DNA from: Podaxis mareebaensis
Lineage: Eukaryota; Basidiomycota; Agaricomycetes; Agaricales; Agaricaceae
NCBI GenBank assembly: GCA_018524725.1
Contig: JAEUWP010000191.1
Span: 1 to 42,118, forward strand
Direction: 5' to 3'
Length of the DNA stretch: 42,118 nt
This document shows, piece by piece, positions 20,017 to 30,196 of the stretch. A program made the translations under genes and the position numbers. Below the pieces are notes generated by a model, which ran no database searches, was not told the DNA's origin, and saw only the letters and a program-made list of their open reading frames with translations. Every line of letters begins with the position of its first letter. The first letter of the stretch is position 1.

Positions 20017-22309
20017 TCTAGCATGGTATGGACTTGTGTCTTCCCCAGAAGAGAGAATCCAACTAATTTACTGGGTTATGTTGCAGAACATCCATTATTT
20101 GAACATGTGAGCATTTTTTTTTATGATGTCCTATTGATCATCCCTTGCTAACTTCATGTTTCACAGGCCAGAGGAACAGTAATACACCCTAGCTCCCTGC
20201 TTTTTTTGGCTGCAACTGGTGAAACCTGTTCACATTCTTTGGAAATGAACCAGGACTGTACTTAACCACTATGAGTGCTGTGGTGAGTCTGAAAGTACCT
20301 ATGCTCAGGGAATGGCATGCTGCTGATGCACTCTTTTGAATTACCTTGTTCATCAACCTCTTCCCATATCAAATTCATGCCAACCCCATGATGTCACATC
20401 TCTTTGTCTGTAGAGGATGTTCCTTCAGGCAACTCCTTGACACCATCACTATGGAAAACACCTGATTAAGACTCTACAAGGTGAGCTGTATTCCATTGAG
20501 GTTTGATCTACAGCATCTAATGGTGTAGAATGAGGGGAGAGGGAATGGGTAGAGGAATGAAGGGAAATTAGTAGCACATTTGAAGAGAATCATATCAAGC
20601 CTGAGCTGGCCAGTACAGTGTATGGGGATTGTAGGTAGTGTCCTGGCCTGTGGTACTACACTTGGGGCAAATGATTCTCTGTTTCTTTGATGTTTGCAGA
20701 TTTCATGATGTCAATGACACTGTCCTACTGAACCTCTAAGGAGAAGGAGCTCTAGAAATTCAGCATGTGAGTATAATTGACCTTGTTTGCAAAAGATGCT
20801 TGTACTGATGTTCACCAATCACATAATAGCATGACAATGGAAAGACCAGTTGGGACTGTGCTAGCCATACATCCTTGGGATCTAGGGGATGTGAAGCATC
20901 AATCACTTGAAGGTAATGACCCCCATCAAGCATTTGGTCCCCTACTCTGCTACAAGTGCAGGGATATTGTCCTGACCTTCCAAATATAGAAGGAGGTAGA
21001 CATGACAACTCAGGAGCTGTAAGTGGGGTAACCAGCAGTCATAAACAGCCCTGGCAACAAGGCTAACTGTAGAATGACTCTTCAAATGCTAGTGACTCTA
21101 AAACAACCAGATATCACATCTAGAATATAAATTGGGCAGTATTGCCCCTTTGTGAAATAAATGTAGTGATTTTGGGATAGTTGGTGTCAATCCCAAGATC
21201 AGGTGGGTACTTGCAGTATCTAGATAGATGCAGATTAAGTGTAGAAGTGCAGAACCATTGATGGTGGGTCATATAATGTAGACACAGGAATGGTATTTGG
21301 TGTATTGGTACTATATATGGTAAGTATAGTGTTTCCAACTTCTCATTTATGACACTTCACTTATTCCATACTTTGAGACATGGATGGAGGCAGGTAGGAC
21401 CCACCTTTCATATGACCCAGTGCAGATTTGCTGGGGGCTGGGAAGACTCCAAGCAGCATTGCATGAAAAGTTGAGCTGACTGTTCAAGGTTATACTGTAT
21501 GGCACTGATTCTAGTCTGAGGCTAGCTTCCATTCCCCCTCATCTGTGTTCATCAAATCCTCAAACAGTGACCTCAAACAGCAACTTCATGTGCTCTGGGG
21601 GAGGCAGGATCTTGTAGTAAAGACAGCGTCAATGCCCTCTGCTCCAGATTAAACTTCACTCATGATGTCCTGATGGACAGTGATGGTGGTACATTCTATC
21701 TGGATGAGTGAGCTGAGACTTTGATGCTGCTGGGATGGATGGAGACTGTGGGGCACCATTATAAGCAGTAAGAAACTTCTCCCTGATGGAGCGCAGATGG
21801 TTGAGATAACAAGGGGAAATTCCCTACCAGAATTTAGCAATAGAACAAATCAGCCTTCTCAGTGAGGATGCTGGCAGCTTATTAATGGTGAGTAATGCTC
21901 TTCTTCTGCCAGGCACCATATAAGATGATTTGACTCACCAGATATTTGTCATCCCTTGTAGCACAAAAACCATCAGTGAGCACAGATCACTTTCCATCAT
22001 TCTAGTGAACCAACCACAAGATTTTCCCCCAGGCTCTCCAACCTCCTTGTCTTGTTAAACAGCCAATCAAGTGTACTTAATGTTTGGAGGAATTAAAGTC
22101 TGATTGATATGATGGAACTTAGGGTGTCCTTGGGCAGGAGTTTGAGAGTATTGTGAGGATACCTCAATGGAAAAGAACTAAATATGGAACATAGACACTG
22201 TAATATGTCATGTAGGTCCATGGCATGGGATATACCACTGTTGCAAATATGTCTGAGTGTCTGAATATCTGACTGTTGAACATTCCCTTATACAGCATTC
22301 CATATGTTG
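20017..22309. other. Unassigned decayed sequence
   Basis: No gene can be named. Coding-like but broken stretches occur on the minus strand at 21649-21840 and 21347-21532, and on either strand around 20760-21008. 20330-20460 on the plus strand reads LFPYQIHANPMMSHLFVCRG with stops on both sides. CpG is almost absent. 22208-22309 is the non-LINE part of the ORF that continues into LINE fragment H. Confidence 0.3.
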
Positions 22310-23599
22310 AACTTGAAAAAATTGAGTGGCATCAAAAGTGATGACACTCATTTTGAGTTTCTTCTTCCAACCTGAGTGGACAAGGTGGGTGACATATACA
22401 CCAGCATCCTCAGTTGAGTGCTGAATGATACTGCCAAATTGGAGAGGGTGTACAAGGTTTAGTTGAGCAGCCTCAAACTGCATGCATGTAGAAATCATCT
22501 TCTTGATCAGTTTACCAAGAGTGTTGAGGAGGACAATTGGCCTGAACATTTTAGGAGTGGAATAATTCAGTTTGTTAGGCTTTGGGATAATGACAGACAT
22601 GGAATTTTTAAAATGTTCTGGCCAGGTGGAGAATTCAATGCATTTGGATGTGAAGAGGAGGAAGTTGTGTTGGAGGATGTCATTAGACATCAAGTGTTTG
22701 ATATGAGCCTAGGAGAGGTGGTCAGGTCCAGGCACTGATGCATTGGCACAGGGATTGAGGGCATCAAAAAGTTCTGTGTTGGAGAAAGGAGGCCACAGCT
22801 GCTCTGATTGGGCATCAATAGACTTGATGGCATTCAAGTTGACTGGGCAGTTAGAAGTAGAGTTATAGGAAGAGTCAAGGGCTTGCCAGAGATTATCCAG
22901 CTCATCACAGCTCTTCCTGTTGTAATTGATAGATTGGGATGGGGGAAGGTTTCATTTGCTGATCCATAATATAAGGTCCCAAGGATAATGGTCCTCTTCA
23001 GCAATGTCTTTGATCTTTTTGTTAAAGAATGCACATTTGGCTAATCATGTGCATCACCTGAATTTGGCCCAGTTAGCTTTGGATTTATAGGCTTGAAAGG
23101 ACTTGAGGGTGGCTGAACATTGAGTGTTCCACCATGGCTTGGACTTTGTGCATATATTGACAGTTTTGGCATTATCTTGCCATTCTTGGTCAATAATGTG
23201 GGACAAGGCATTGGCATAGAAGTAGACATCACTGCTTGAGTTGAAGACAGCCAGAATATTTTGGATATGTAGAGAGATGGAATAAAGGAATGCTGTTTCT
23301 TCTTCTGAGTCTCTCAGGATCATTCATTTCTTGACAATTGGTTGGAATATGGATGGGAGTAGAATTGATGTGAGTAGGGGTAGGTGATCAGATTTGAATT
23401 GCCAGTCATCATGTATAGAGTGAGTTGGACTGGGGAAGAGAGGGTTATCTGTCATAAAGATTAAGTCAATGACAGATGGATGTTTGGAGTTGCCTAGTAG
23501 GATATGAGTATATTTCTCTGTCTCAGGTGTAGATAGAGTGAGACCAAGGGAGTTCATTATGTTGACCAAGAGATCACCCCTGGCTGAGTGATGAATAAT
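22310..23599 (-). mobile_element. LINE-1 family fragment H (endonuclease to reverse transcriptase)
   Basis: This minus-strand LINE-1 piece lacks both ends. Reading leftward it starts inside the endonuclease (HSARGDLLVNIMNSLG against HLACADLLSDIMELIS in the 30120-37021 copy). It passes the endonuclease motif SDHLPLL (about 23375) and the linker KPWWNTQCSATLKSFQAYKS, and enters the RT (LLNTLGKLIKKMISTCMQFE, STEDAGVYVTHLVHSGW). It stops at VITFDATQFF near 22312, just inside RT motif A. There is no poly(A) and no visible TSD, so the 3' part was removed after insertion. Stops and frame changes abound. Confidence 0.8.
22318..23590 (-). pseudogene. LINE ORF2 remnant (copy H)
   Basis: Endonuclease C-terminal half: VIDLIFMTDNPLFPSPTHSI, then DWQFKSDHLPLL. 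After a stop the linker continues (ILRDSEEETAFLYSISLHIQ). After further stops, RT motifs are found in 22208-22693. It parallels 33320-34590. The protein fragment cannot be functional because the palm and the catalytic DD are missing. Confidence 0.75.
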
Positions 23600-24089
23600 G
23601 TGGGGAGCACTCTAGGGAGGCAACCAATAGTCTAGGGACCTAGGCAAGTCCTCAATGAGCATTTATTGAGCTGATATAGTGGTATTTCCAGGTCCTAGAA
23701 TGTCCACATCTATCTGGAGGACACCCAGCTGTCCCCTCCCCCTTCCCCCTACTTCCCAGCCCTCTGGGGGGGTAGAGTTTTTTGCTGATTTTGCCACTGT
23801 TCTGGGAAATGATGTAGCCACTGGGGTGCTATGTACATTCTGAGTTTTAACCTGACTGCTCAAGCCATTCTCAAGATATCCTCTTATCTTTCCCCAGCAC
23901 TAATTGCTTTGCTACTCAGAATTGGCTGGTCCAATTTCCTCTGGGCCTTGCACAGACCATAGGCCCTTAGGCCTAGATCTCTGCCAAATTTTGTGCTGAT
24001 TGGAGCAGTTTCTGCAGAGATATGCACATTTTTTGGTAGGAGAGGCCATTTTTGCCCCCTCCCTTTCCTTTAACCCTTACCATCAATAT

Positions 24090-24490
24090 GGATCCCTTTA
24101 TTATTGACCTCAATGACAACTCCCCATGGGAAACCTCCTGGATAACCTCCCAGAGGACTCCCAGGTGCCTCAGTACTGTGCTCTCAAGTGGTTACTCAAC
24201 TACACAACTATTCATGAGGCTCAGATACTCAATCAGAGTGTCCACCTTTATACCTTTGCCCAACATGCTTAACAGAGGGCTGATGCTGTGCTTTATGTAC
24301 ACCAACTGTCAGATACCTTCATCCCTCATGAAAAAGGATCCACCACACCTCTTCTCCCTACTTCTCCCCCCCATTGGGGCACTAGGATTTTCAGAGAGAC
24401 AAAGTCAATCCCCATCAGCTTCTGGGGGCCTTTGGAGGTGGGCAGGGGGACCAGAGTGGGGAGTAGCTAGTCTGGCAGTGCTTTCATGAT
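24090..24490 (+). pseudogene. LINE-2 ORF1/5' coding remnant (copy C)
   Basis: MDPFIIDLNDNSPWETSW at 24090 parallels MDPFIIDLDDDSPWGDL (39223) and MDPYIIDLDDDSQVPQH (41950). After a shift the text caggtgcctcag...gctcagatactcaatcag (24170-24240) aligns with 41988-42060. The region then becomes hard to follow. Only short open runs remain, so I call it a remnant. Confidence 0.55.
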
Positions 24491-24654
24491 GCCCTCATCC
24501 TGTGCTTGGTAGCCTTCAGGAGGCAAGTGCATGTCAGCCCATGGGGAGGTTATCCCTTGCTAAGTTTAGGTGTGCCACCAAGGCAGCCAAGTGAGCATTC
24601 TTTGATGAGAAGATCACAGAGATTGCTACTACAAATAAGCAACTGTAGAACCTG

Positions 24655-26447
24655 ATGGATTGGGTCAAACAGTGCAAGCTCCCCACAGTCAAGGCCATTA
24701 GTTATGAGGGCCATCCCTACCATGATCTTGATATCTTGTGGGAAGTCTTACATGGTACATATAATGCAGCATCTAATCATCAACTGGATGTCCAAGTTCT
24801 AGACCCCCTCCCTTCACTGCCCACAAGAGACTGGATTCCTTTCTCATATCTGGAACTGACCAAGGCTCTCTCAGCTTGCTCCTCATTATCTGCCCCAGGT
24901 CTGGACCATGTTATCTAGTCCCACCTGAAGAATATTGTTGTGAATGATCAGTGCCACAATATATTCCTTGTCCTGGCCAATGCCTGCCTAATAGTGGGGC
25001 ATTGGCCTTGGCATTTCAAAGAGTCTGTCTCAGTGATTATCCCCAAACTGGGAAAGCCCTTATATTCTACACTGAAGGCATTCAGGCCTATTGTGCTCCT
25101 GAACACCCTTGGCAAACTCATCAAGAAGATGCTGTCCAAGTGTCTCCAATTTGACTCAGTCAAATATGGAGCCTTTTATCTGAATCAGCTTGGTAGAGTG
25201 TGGCAGAGATCCACTGAAGATGCTGGACTATTCCTGACCCATGTTGTGAGAAGCAGCTGGGCTAAGGGTCTCAAGACTAGCATTATAGCATTTGACATCA
25301 CTCAGTTCTTTCCTTCTTTGAATCATGAGATGCTCATGGCCATTCTTGCTAGGCAAAGATTCCCTCCCAATGTGGGAAGGTTCTTTGCTTCATACCTCAT
25401 GGGGCATGCCACCTCCTATTTGTGGGGGCAATTCTCCTTAGATCTCATAGACATAGATGTAGGCATGGGACAGGGCTGAGCCCTGTCCCTGGTACTTTCT
25501 GCATTGTATCTCACCCCATTGATGAAACTCTTTAACAGGAAGGTGAGCAGACTCCAAGTCACCCTCCTCTCATATGTGGATGATGGTATACTCATTACCC
25601 AGGGCAAAGCCTGGGTAGACAATCTGCAGGCACTCAAGAATGCCTATGTGATTATATTTAGACTCTTCATTGCCTTTGCACTAGTTTTGGAGCATTCCAA
25701 ATCAGAGCTTTATCACTTCTCCTGGAAACCAGGAAATGACAACCCCCCAATTGATCTGGGCTTTGTCCCATTCACTGGCACCACTCTACTTCAACACAAG
25801 CCATATTAGCAGTATTTAGGCTTCTATTTTGACAGATGCCTCTTGTTTAGGGAGCATGTCCAGTACTACTCCACCAAATCCCTATCAACTGTAAAGGTGA
25901 TGGGGATATTGGGTAATTCCTTGTGTGGTCTGACATCAGATCAGAAATACACACTCTATAGAGCATGTGTGGTGCCCATAGTGACCTATGGGTTCTGCCT
26001 TTGGTTCTACCTGGGAGCTCACAATAAGCAGCTCTTGAGGTCACTCTCTGCTATGTAGTGTAAGGTGGCATTGTAGATTATTGGTGTATTCCACACATCT
26101 CCTACAGGGGGGAGCAAGGTGTTGGCTGGCCTCATCTCCTTCCATTTACATCTCAAGAAGCTAGCTGAAAGGGCATGCTTCTGTCTTCAGACCCTCTCTC
26201 CCAATCATATGCTTAAGGTGTTGTTGGGTGAAGAGTTCTCCATAGGGATGCCCTCACACCCTAGATCAATCATGCTCATGATGCTGAGGCAGTGTGAGAA
26301 GGCAAGTGGACCTCTCATCACCTCCAATAAGAGATTAGATGAGATTAGTAAGCATTTCAAGCTGGATGCCAATGAGGCCTGACCCAGACATCACTTTCTC
26401 AATCAGTTCCAGGACTAGATTGAGTTCTGTGCTGTATCTCAGGATGT
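24655..26447 (+). pseudogene. LINE-2 ORF2 remnant: reverse transcriptase (copy C, first part)
   Basis: Open pieces in a mostly constant frame carry RT motifs: FRPIVLLNTLGKLIKKMLSK, STEDAGLFLTHVVRSSWAKG, motif A DITQFFPSLNHEMLMA, motif B VGMGQG-stop-ALSLVLSALY, and the catalytic box YVDD at 25573-25584, intact. The thumb follows (YLGFYFDRCLLFREHVQYYS, ACVVPIVTYGFCLWF). Only a handful of stops interrupt about 600 codons, for example the TGA after GMGQG at 25477. The frame continues to VSQD at 26447, where a LINE-1 end is inserted, and resumes at 26947. Confidence 0.85.
26434..26447 (+). repeat. Left TSD of LINE-1 fragment K
   Basis: gtatctcaggatgt is repeated as gtacctcaggatgt at 26933-26946, matching at 13 of 14 bases with one T/C difference. 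The T-tract of the inserted element begins directly after it. Confidence 0.85.
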
Positions 26448-26932
26448 TTTTTTTTTTCTTTCAACATTTATTGCAATAGACTAGCTACTACAAACAGGTG
26501 CATGATAGCAGTCCCAAAGACTGAAACCTAAAGAAACAGAGAGAGAAAAGAAAGAGAGAAAAGAGAAAGAGGAGGAGGAGGGGAGTGAGGGAGCTAGCAA
26601 TGAGGCAACCAGCACTGAATAGATTGTATAGCTAATCAAACAGAGAGAAAGAAAAGAGATGAAAGTGAAGAGGAGGAGGAGAAATGGAGCTAGCTAGAGG
26701 CAAGTATACATAGAGAGATGGAAAGAAAAGACCCTTTTAATGAATGTCTGGAGTGCCATGTAGAGCCAGCCTCTCTTATCAAGTAAGCCATTGAGTGTTA
26801 TAGTCCTCAAAAGTGACTGGTCCTTGTATCTGGTCAGCAAATGAGAATGCTGCTGGGTTTTCATGAAGGAACTCAATAAGCCAAAAGATATTTGTATGAA
26901 TACCATAAGGCTGATGATAGAGGGGACATTAG
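26448..26932 (-). mobile_element. LINE-1 family fragment K, 3' end only, with TSD
   Basis: This minus-strand insertion starts with its poly(A) tail (T-tract 26448-26458) and the inverse of the conserved LINE-1 terminus (ggtgcatgatagcagtccca). The A/G-rich complement of the 3' UTR follows, then the end of ORF2 (NIFWLIEFLHENPAAF-like, about 26830-26930). It is severely 5'-truncated to about 485 bp, and the 14-bp TSD fixes both ends. It interrupts LINE-2 copy C between codons of the RT-RNase H linker. Confidence 0.9.
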
Positions 26933-26946
26933 GTACCTCAGGATGT
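26933..26946 (+). repeat. Right TSD of LINE-1 fragment K
   Basis: gtacctcaggatgt, paired with 26434-26447. Confidence 0.85.
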
Positions 26947-26947
26947 G

Positions 26948-26961
26948 GAAGATTGAGCTAG
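26948..26961 (+). repeat. Left TSD of the ORF1-only LINE (copy I)
   Basis: gaagattgagctag is repeated as gaagactgagccag at 29081-29094, matching at 12 of 14 bases. Both differences are T/C. Confidence 0.8.
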
Positions 26962-29080
26962 CACCCTTTCTCTTCCAGTAACTACCACCATTGGTGGTTA
27001 AGCACTTGTCACTATAAGTTGTTGCGAAGGCAAAAGCCCATCTATCATCTCTGAAACCCCCCCCACCTGGATCATCTGGCATCCAGCCCATTTCTAAAGA
27101 AGAAGCAGACACTCATGCCCACTCTCACTATGAATCCATGTTCAAAGATGAAGCAAATCAGCATGACATGCATACTCCTTCTAACCCCCATGGTTGGACT
27201 CCCTCTTACATCCCTCCTGGCACTCAGCTTTCTGAGTGGCAGATCTCCTCTGGGTGGTCTGCTTCTGGGCAGCCCTAGGACACCCCCTCCTCCCCTTTCT
27301 CCTCCATGGAAACAGACAATCCCATGGACCTTTTGGCAACCCCCAAGGCATCCCTCCAACCCCTTTCCACCCTGGGAACTCCTAGGGATACTCCTAGGAC
27401 TTCCTTCTCTTGCTCCTCCTCATCTTCCTTACTTCCCAAGGGTTTTGAAGACAGAGAGCCTGGTACTGTCTGGCAAGAACTTACTTTCATGACTGGCACT
27501 CTTTTCAACTCAGAGGGCATCTCTGACAGCCCCAAGATATTTGGCTCCCTCCTGAATCTCATCAATATAATAGAATTCAAAGGCCTTCTCAAGTCATCCA
27601 GCCCTCCTAGCAGCTAGGTCACTCTTCTCATCCCTGGAGGCCTCACCTCCCACTTCCTTACTGCTGTGCAAGCACCTTCCCCCCAACACATGTTGTTCCA
27701 TGAAACAGCTGACTCAGCCATGGCAGACACCCAACAAGCATCTGCTTCTCAACCCTCAACCCAGGTACCAACACCTTCTTAGTCCCCCCCTATGATTCCT
27801 CCCTCATATGACAGGCCTAGACCTCTCTCATGTGCTCCTCCACCTCCACACAACAGGCCTAGACCTCCCTTGTATGACATCAAGACTGGCTCATCTGGCC
27901 CTAATCCCTCCATGAGGTGTAAGCCTTATTACATGACCTGGGGTCCCACCCAGTGTCAATTCTTTTTGAGCACCAGTGCTAGCAACCTAGCTAGTGCTTG
28001 TGTCTCTCTCTAATCTCTAGTTGGGTGCTTCAACCAAGTGCTTACCCAGGCCAAGTCAGTGCTTAATATTGACTCTGGCCACTTCCATTTTGGTTTCATT
28101 ACCTTCTCCACAGGTAGTGTCCCTTCCCAGGCAGACCTTGATGCACTCTCCACCTTACTTCCTAATGCACTCAAGAGCACTTCTATCACTCTTTCTGTGT
28201 CCTGATCTTTCATCAAGATCATGGATGTTCCCTTCTTCTCAGCCAATGGGTTCATACTCATAGCTGACCAAGTCAAGACTAAGGCTTTAGCCTCTCCATT
28301 CTTCCCCTCCTCTGATGTGCACTATTTATATGTCATTCACAACTCTGCCAAGTCTGATACTGCCACTGTGTGGATTGACTTGATTGACTCTCAATGTGGC
28401 ACTCTTGCTGCCTCTCTCATCAACAGGCACATCATGATAAATGGTGTGTCCTGTCTCATCAAGAGGACTTGCACTCACACCAGCACACCTCAGTACCAGC
28501 AATGCTGGCACTGGGGCCATCCTTCTGACACCTGCCACTCACAAGTACCAAGGTGTCCCCACTGTGCAAGCCCTCACTCCAAGGCCTTACACTGCTCCAT
28601 GGCTGGGTATTGTAAGGGCAATCCCAAAGCAACTTCCCCCATTCCTCCTACCCTGGCAGGTGCTCCCTGCCTATATTCCCCATACTGTATCAACTGTCAT
28701 GGCACTTATTCCTCCAATGACTGCTAGTGTCCTTACTGGCAACATTGCTTCAACTGTAATTGGATTCATGGAAGGTACCAATGTGACACAGAGGCCAAGA
28801 AAGCCTCTCCTGGGGGCCATAAGGGCTAGTCTGCACCTATATATGCCATCTGACTGTTTTCTTTTGGACTTCTTTTCATTTTCCCACCTCACTGGGAGGG
28901 GGTTCTTGTATTGTAATCTGTTCCAGCTTTTCATTCATGTCATTTTAGGCACTTGTAACACTTTATATTATTTTTGTCTACATTTCTCTTAGGTTAGTGA
29001 TCCTTGGGACTGCTATTGTGCACCCTTTTGTCATAGCTAGTCTATGGCAATAAACTAGGATTCAAAAAAAAAAAAAAGAA
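26962..29080 (+). mobile_element. ORF1-only non-autonomous LINE (copy I), with TSD
   Basis: A complete 2.1-kb insertion: LINE-type 5' terminus (ctttctcttccagtaactac), 5' UTR, a gag-like ORF1 with zinc knuckles, a pyrimidine-rich 3' UTR and the LINE-1-type terminus (gggactgctattgtgcaccc, then A14). No endonuclease, RT or RNase H lies between ORF1 and the 3' UTR. Because 5' and 3' ends and the TSD are all present, it moved as this short form, using enzymes supplied by another element. Its ORF1 is distinct in sequence from that of copies J and B. Confidence 0.8.
27090..28830 (+). pseudogene. Gag-like ORF1 with zinc knuckles (copy I)
   Basis: The N-terminal part reads HTPSNPHGWTPSYIPPG, then a stop, then METDNPMDLLATPKASLQPL and a Ser/Pro-rich stretch through 27617. 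The central part reads MDVPFFSANGFILIADQVKT at 28221, homologous to SFIKLTNLPYFKEDGTPHT in copy B. The knuckles are QCWHWGHPSDTC (28500-28535), CPHCASPHSKALHC and CINCHGTYSSNDC. The first knuckle has Tyr where its first Cys should be (TPQYQQCWHWG), a G-to-A change. Several stops and frame changes break the whole. The role would have been RNA binding in the ribonucleoprotein particle. Confidence 0.7.
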
Positions 29081-29094
29081 GAAGACTGAGCCAG
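29081..29094 (+). repeat. Right TSD of the ORF1-only LINE (copy I)
   Basis: gaagactgagccag follows the A-tail and pairs with 26948-26961. Confidence 0.8.
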
Positions 29095-30020
29095 GTACAT
29101 ACAGCAGATGGAGGGCATTCTGTGAAGGGCAGAACACTTCCTTGACATGGTCTACTGTGGAACTAATGTGAGTTAGTCTACATATGGCTATTACCAGGCT
29201 GTTTCAGCAGCCCTGGTCTATCACTGTGGAAACCTGGTCAATGTGACTAGGAGAGTGGGAAGTGATGTCACTGATGCAGAACTCTATGCCATTCAGCTGG
29301 CACTATCCCAGGCCATTGCTCTGGAAGGTGTCAACACTATCTTGGTGTGGACTGATTCTCTGGCTTTGGCTAAACAATTAGTTGACTTCTCTCCCATATT
29401 AGGACAAATGCATGCCCTGGCAGTTATCCACCTTCTGTCCCCATGGTTATCTCAGCCCAGGTGGAGGATCCAATTCTGGGAGGTTCCCTCAGGGGACTCC
29501 TGGGAAATTCATGGGGTGGCTCATGAGCATGCCTTCCACACTGCCACCTATAACCATAAGGACACAGATCATTAGATCCCTCAATTAACAACTGAAAAAC
29601 ATTGTTAATTCCTACCTTGACACCTAGAAGGCTGTCTTCTAGGAGCTGAAATACAGGGGACACCAGTTCCTTGAGATACTGGACTCAGGCTCAAAATAGC
29701 CACTTTAGCCCAGGTACCACTCCAGTGGCACATGGTTCTCTCTTCTCAAGGGTGTGCTACCTTCCTTATCAGCATGCTTCACAAGGTATGTTCTTGGACA
29801 TGTCCCCATCAGATCCTACAGGGTCCAGTTCTTCCCACAGAAGGAATTCTCCTGTCCTTGCAGCTTAGCCATAGTCAAGACACAAGATCACATCTTGCAG
29901 TGATGCACTTACTTCAAGGATCATGTCAAGGGCCCCATCTATCTGGGGGACTTGATCAAATTCCTGAAAATGAACACCCAGGCATTTGCTTTTAGGGCTG
30001 ATCCCTTGGGTATTGGATAA
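29095..30020 (+). pseudogene. LINE-2 ORF2 remnant: RNase H and C-terminal Cys/His region (copy C, second part)
   Basis: This continues the frame broken at 26447: when both insertions are left out, the codons run ...SQDVED-stop-ARYIQQMEG, parallel to AHYIQSLNLA in copy B. RNase H residues are visible in DVTDAELYAIQLALSQA (Glu of the DED set) and ILVWTDSLALAKQL (second Asp). The first Asp region is degraded. After a stop at 29573 the protein can be followed in broken frames to a Cys/His block with KTQDHILQ and YFKDHVKGPIYLGDLIKFLK, the counterpart of HIIHHC...FWLIEFLHENPAAF. Confidence 0.75.
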
Positions 30021-30196
30021 CTGCCAAACCCAGTTCAGTTATGGACCTTGGGCCTAGCCCTTGAGTCCTTTACAGTGAATTAATGCCTATCTGACCATAG
30101 CCTTTGGTGTCTGCTGGCTCTATGCTAGTAGTGGTTAGCTGGGAATTGACCAGTTATTCGTAGCTCAGAAAAGGAATACAAACCATTCTACCTATC

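Larger units (their letters stand above)
23600..30115 (+). mobile_element. LINE-2 family copy C, split by two nested insertions
   Basis: This is one old element in three blocks: 23600-26447, 26947-26961 and 29095 to about 30115. Its start matches the 5' region of the young copies at 38738 and 41462 (gctctagggagg, tctagggacctaggc), so it is only slightly 5'-truncated. ORF1 begins near 24090 (MDPFIIDLNDNSPW), RT lies at about 24940-26060, and RNase H at 29150-29575. Between them lie a minus-strand LINE-1 end (26448-26932) and an ORF1-only element (26962-29080), each with its TSD. The 3' end is uncertain, because no poly(A) is seen before copy B starts near 30120. Confidence 0.8.
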
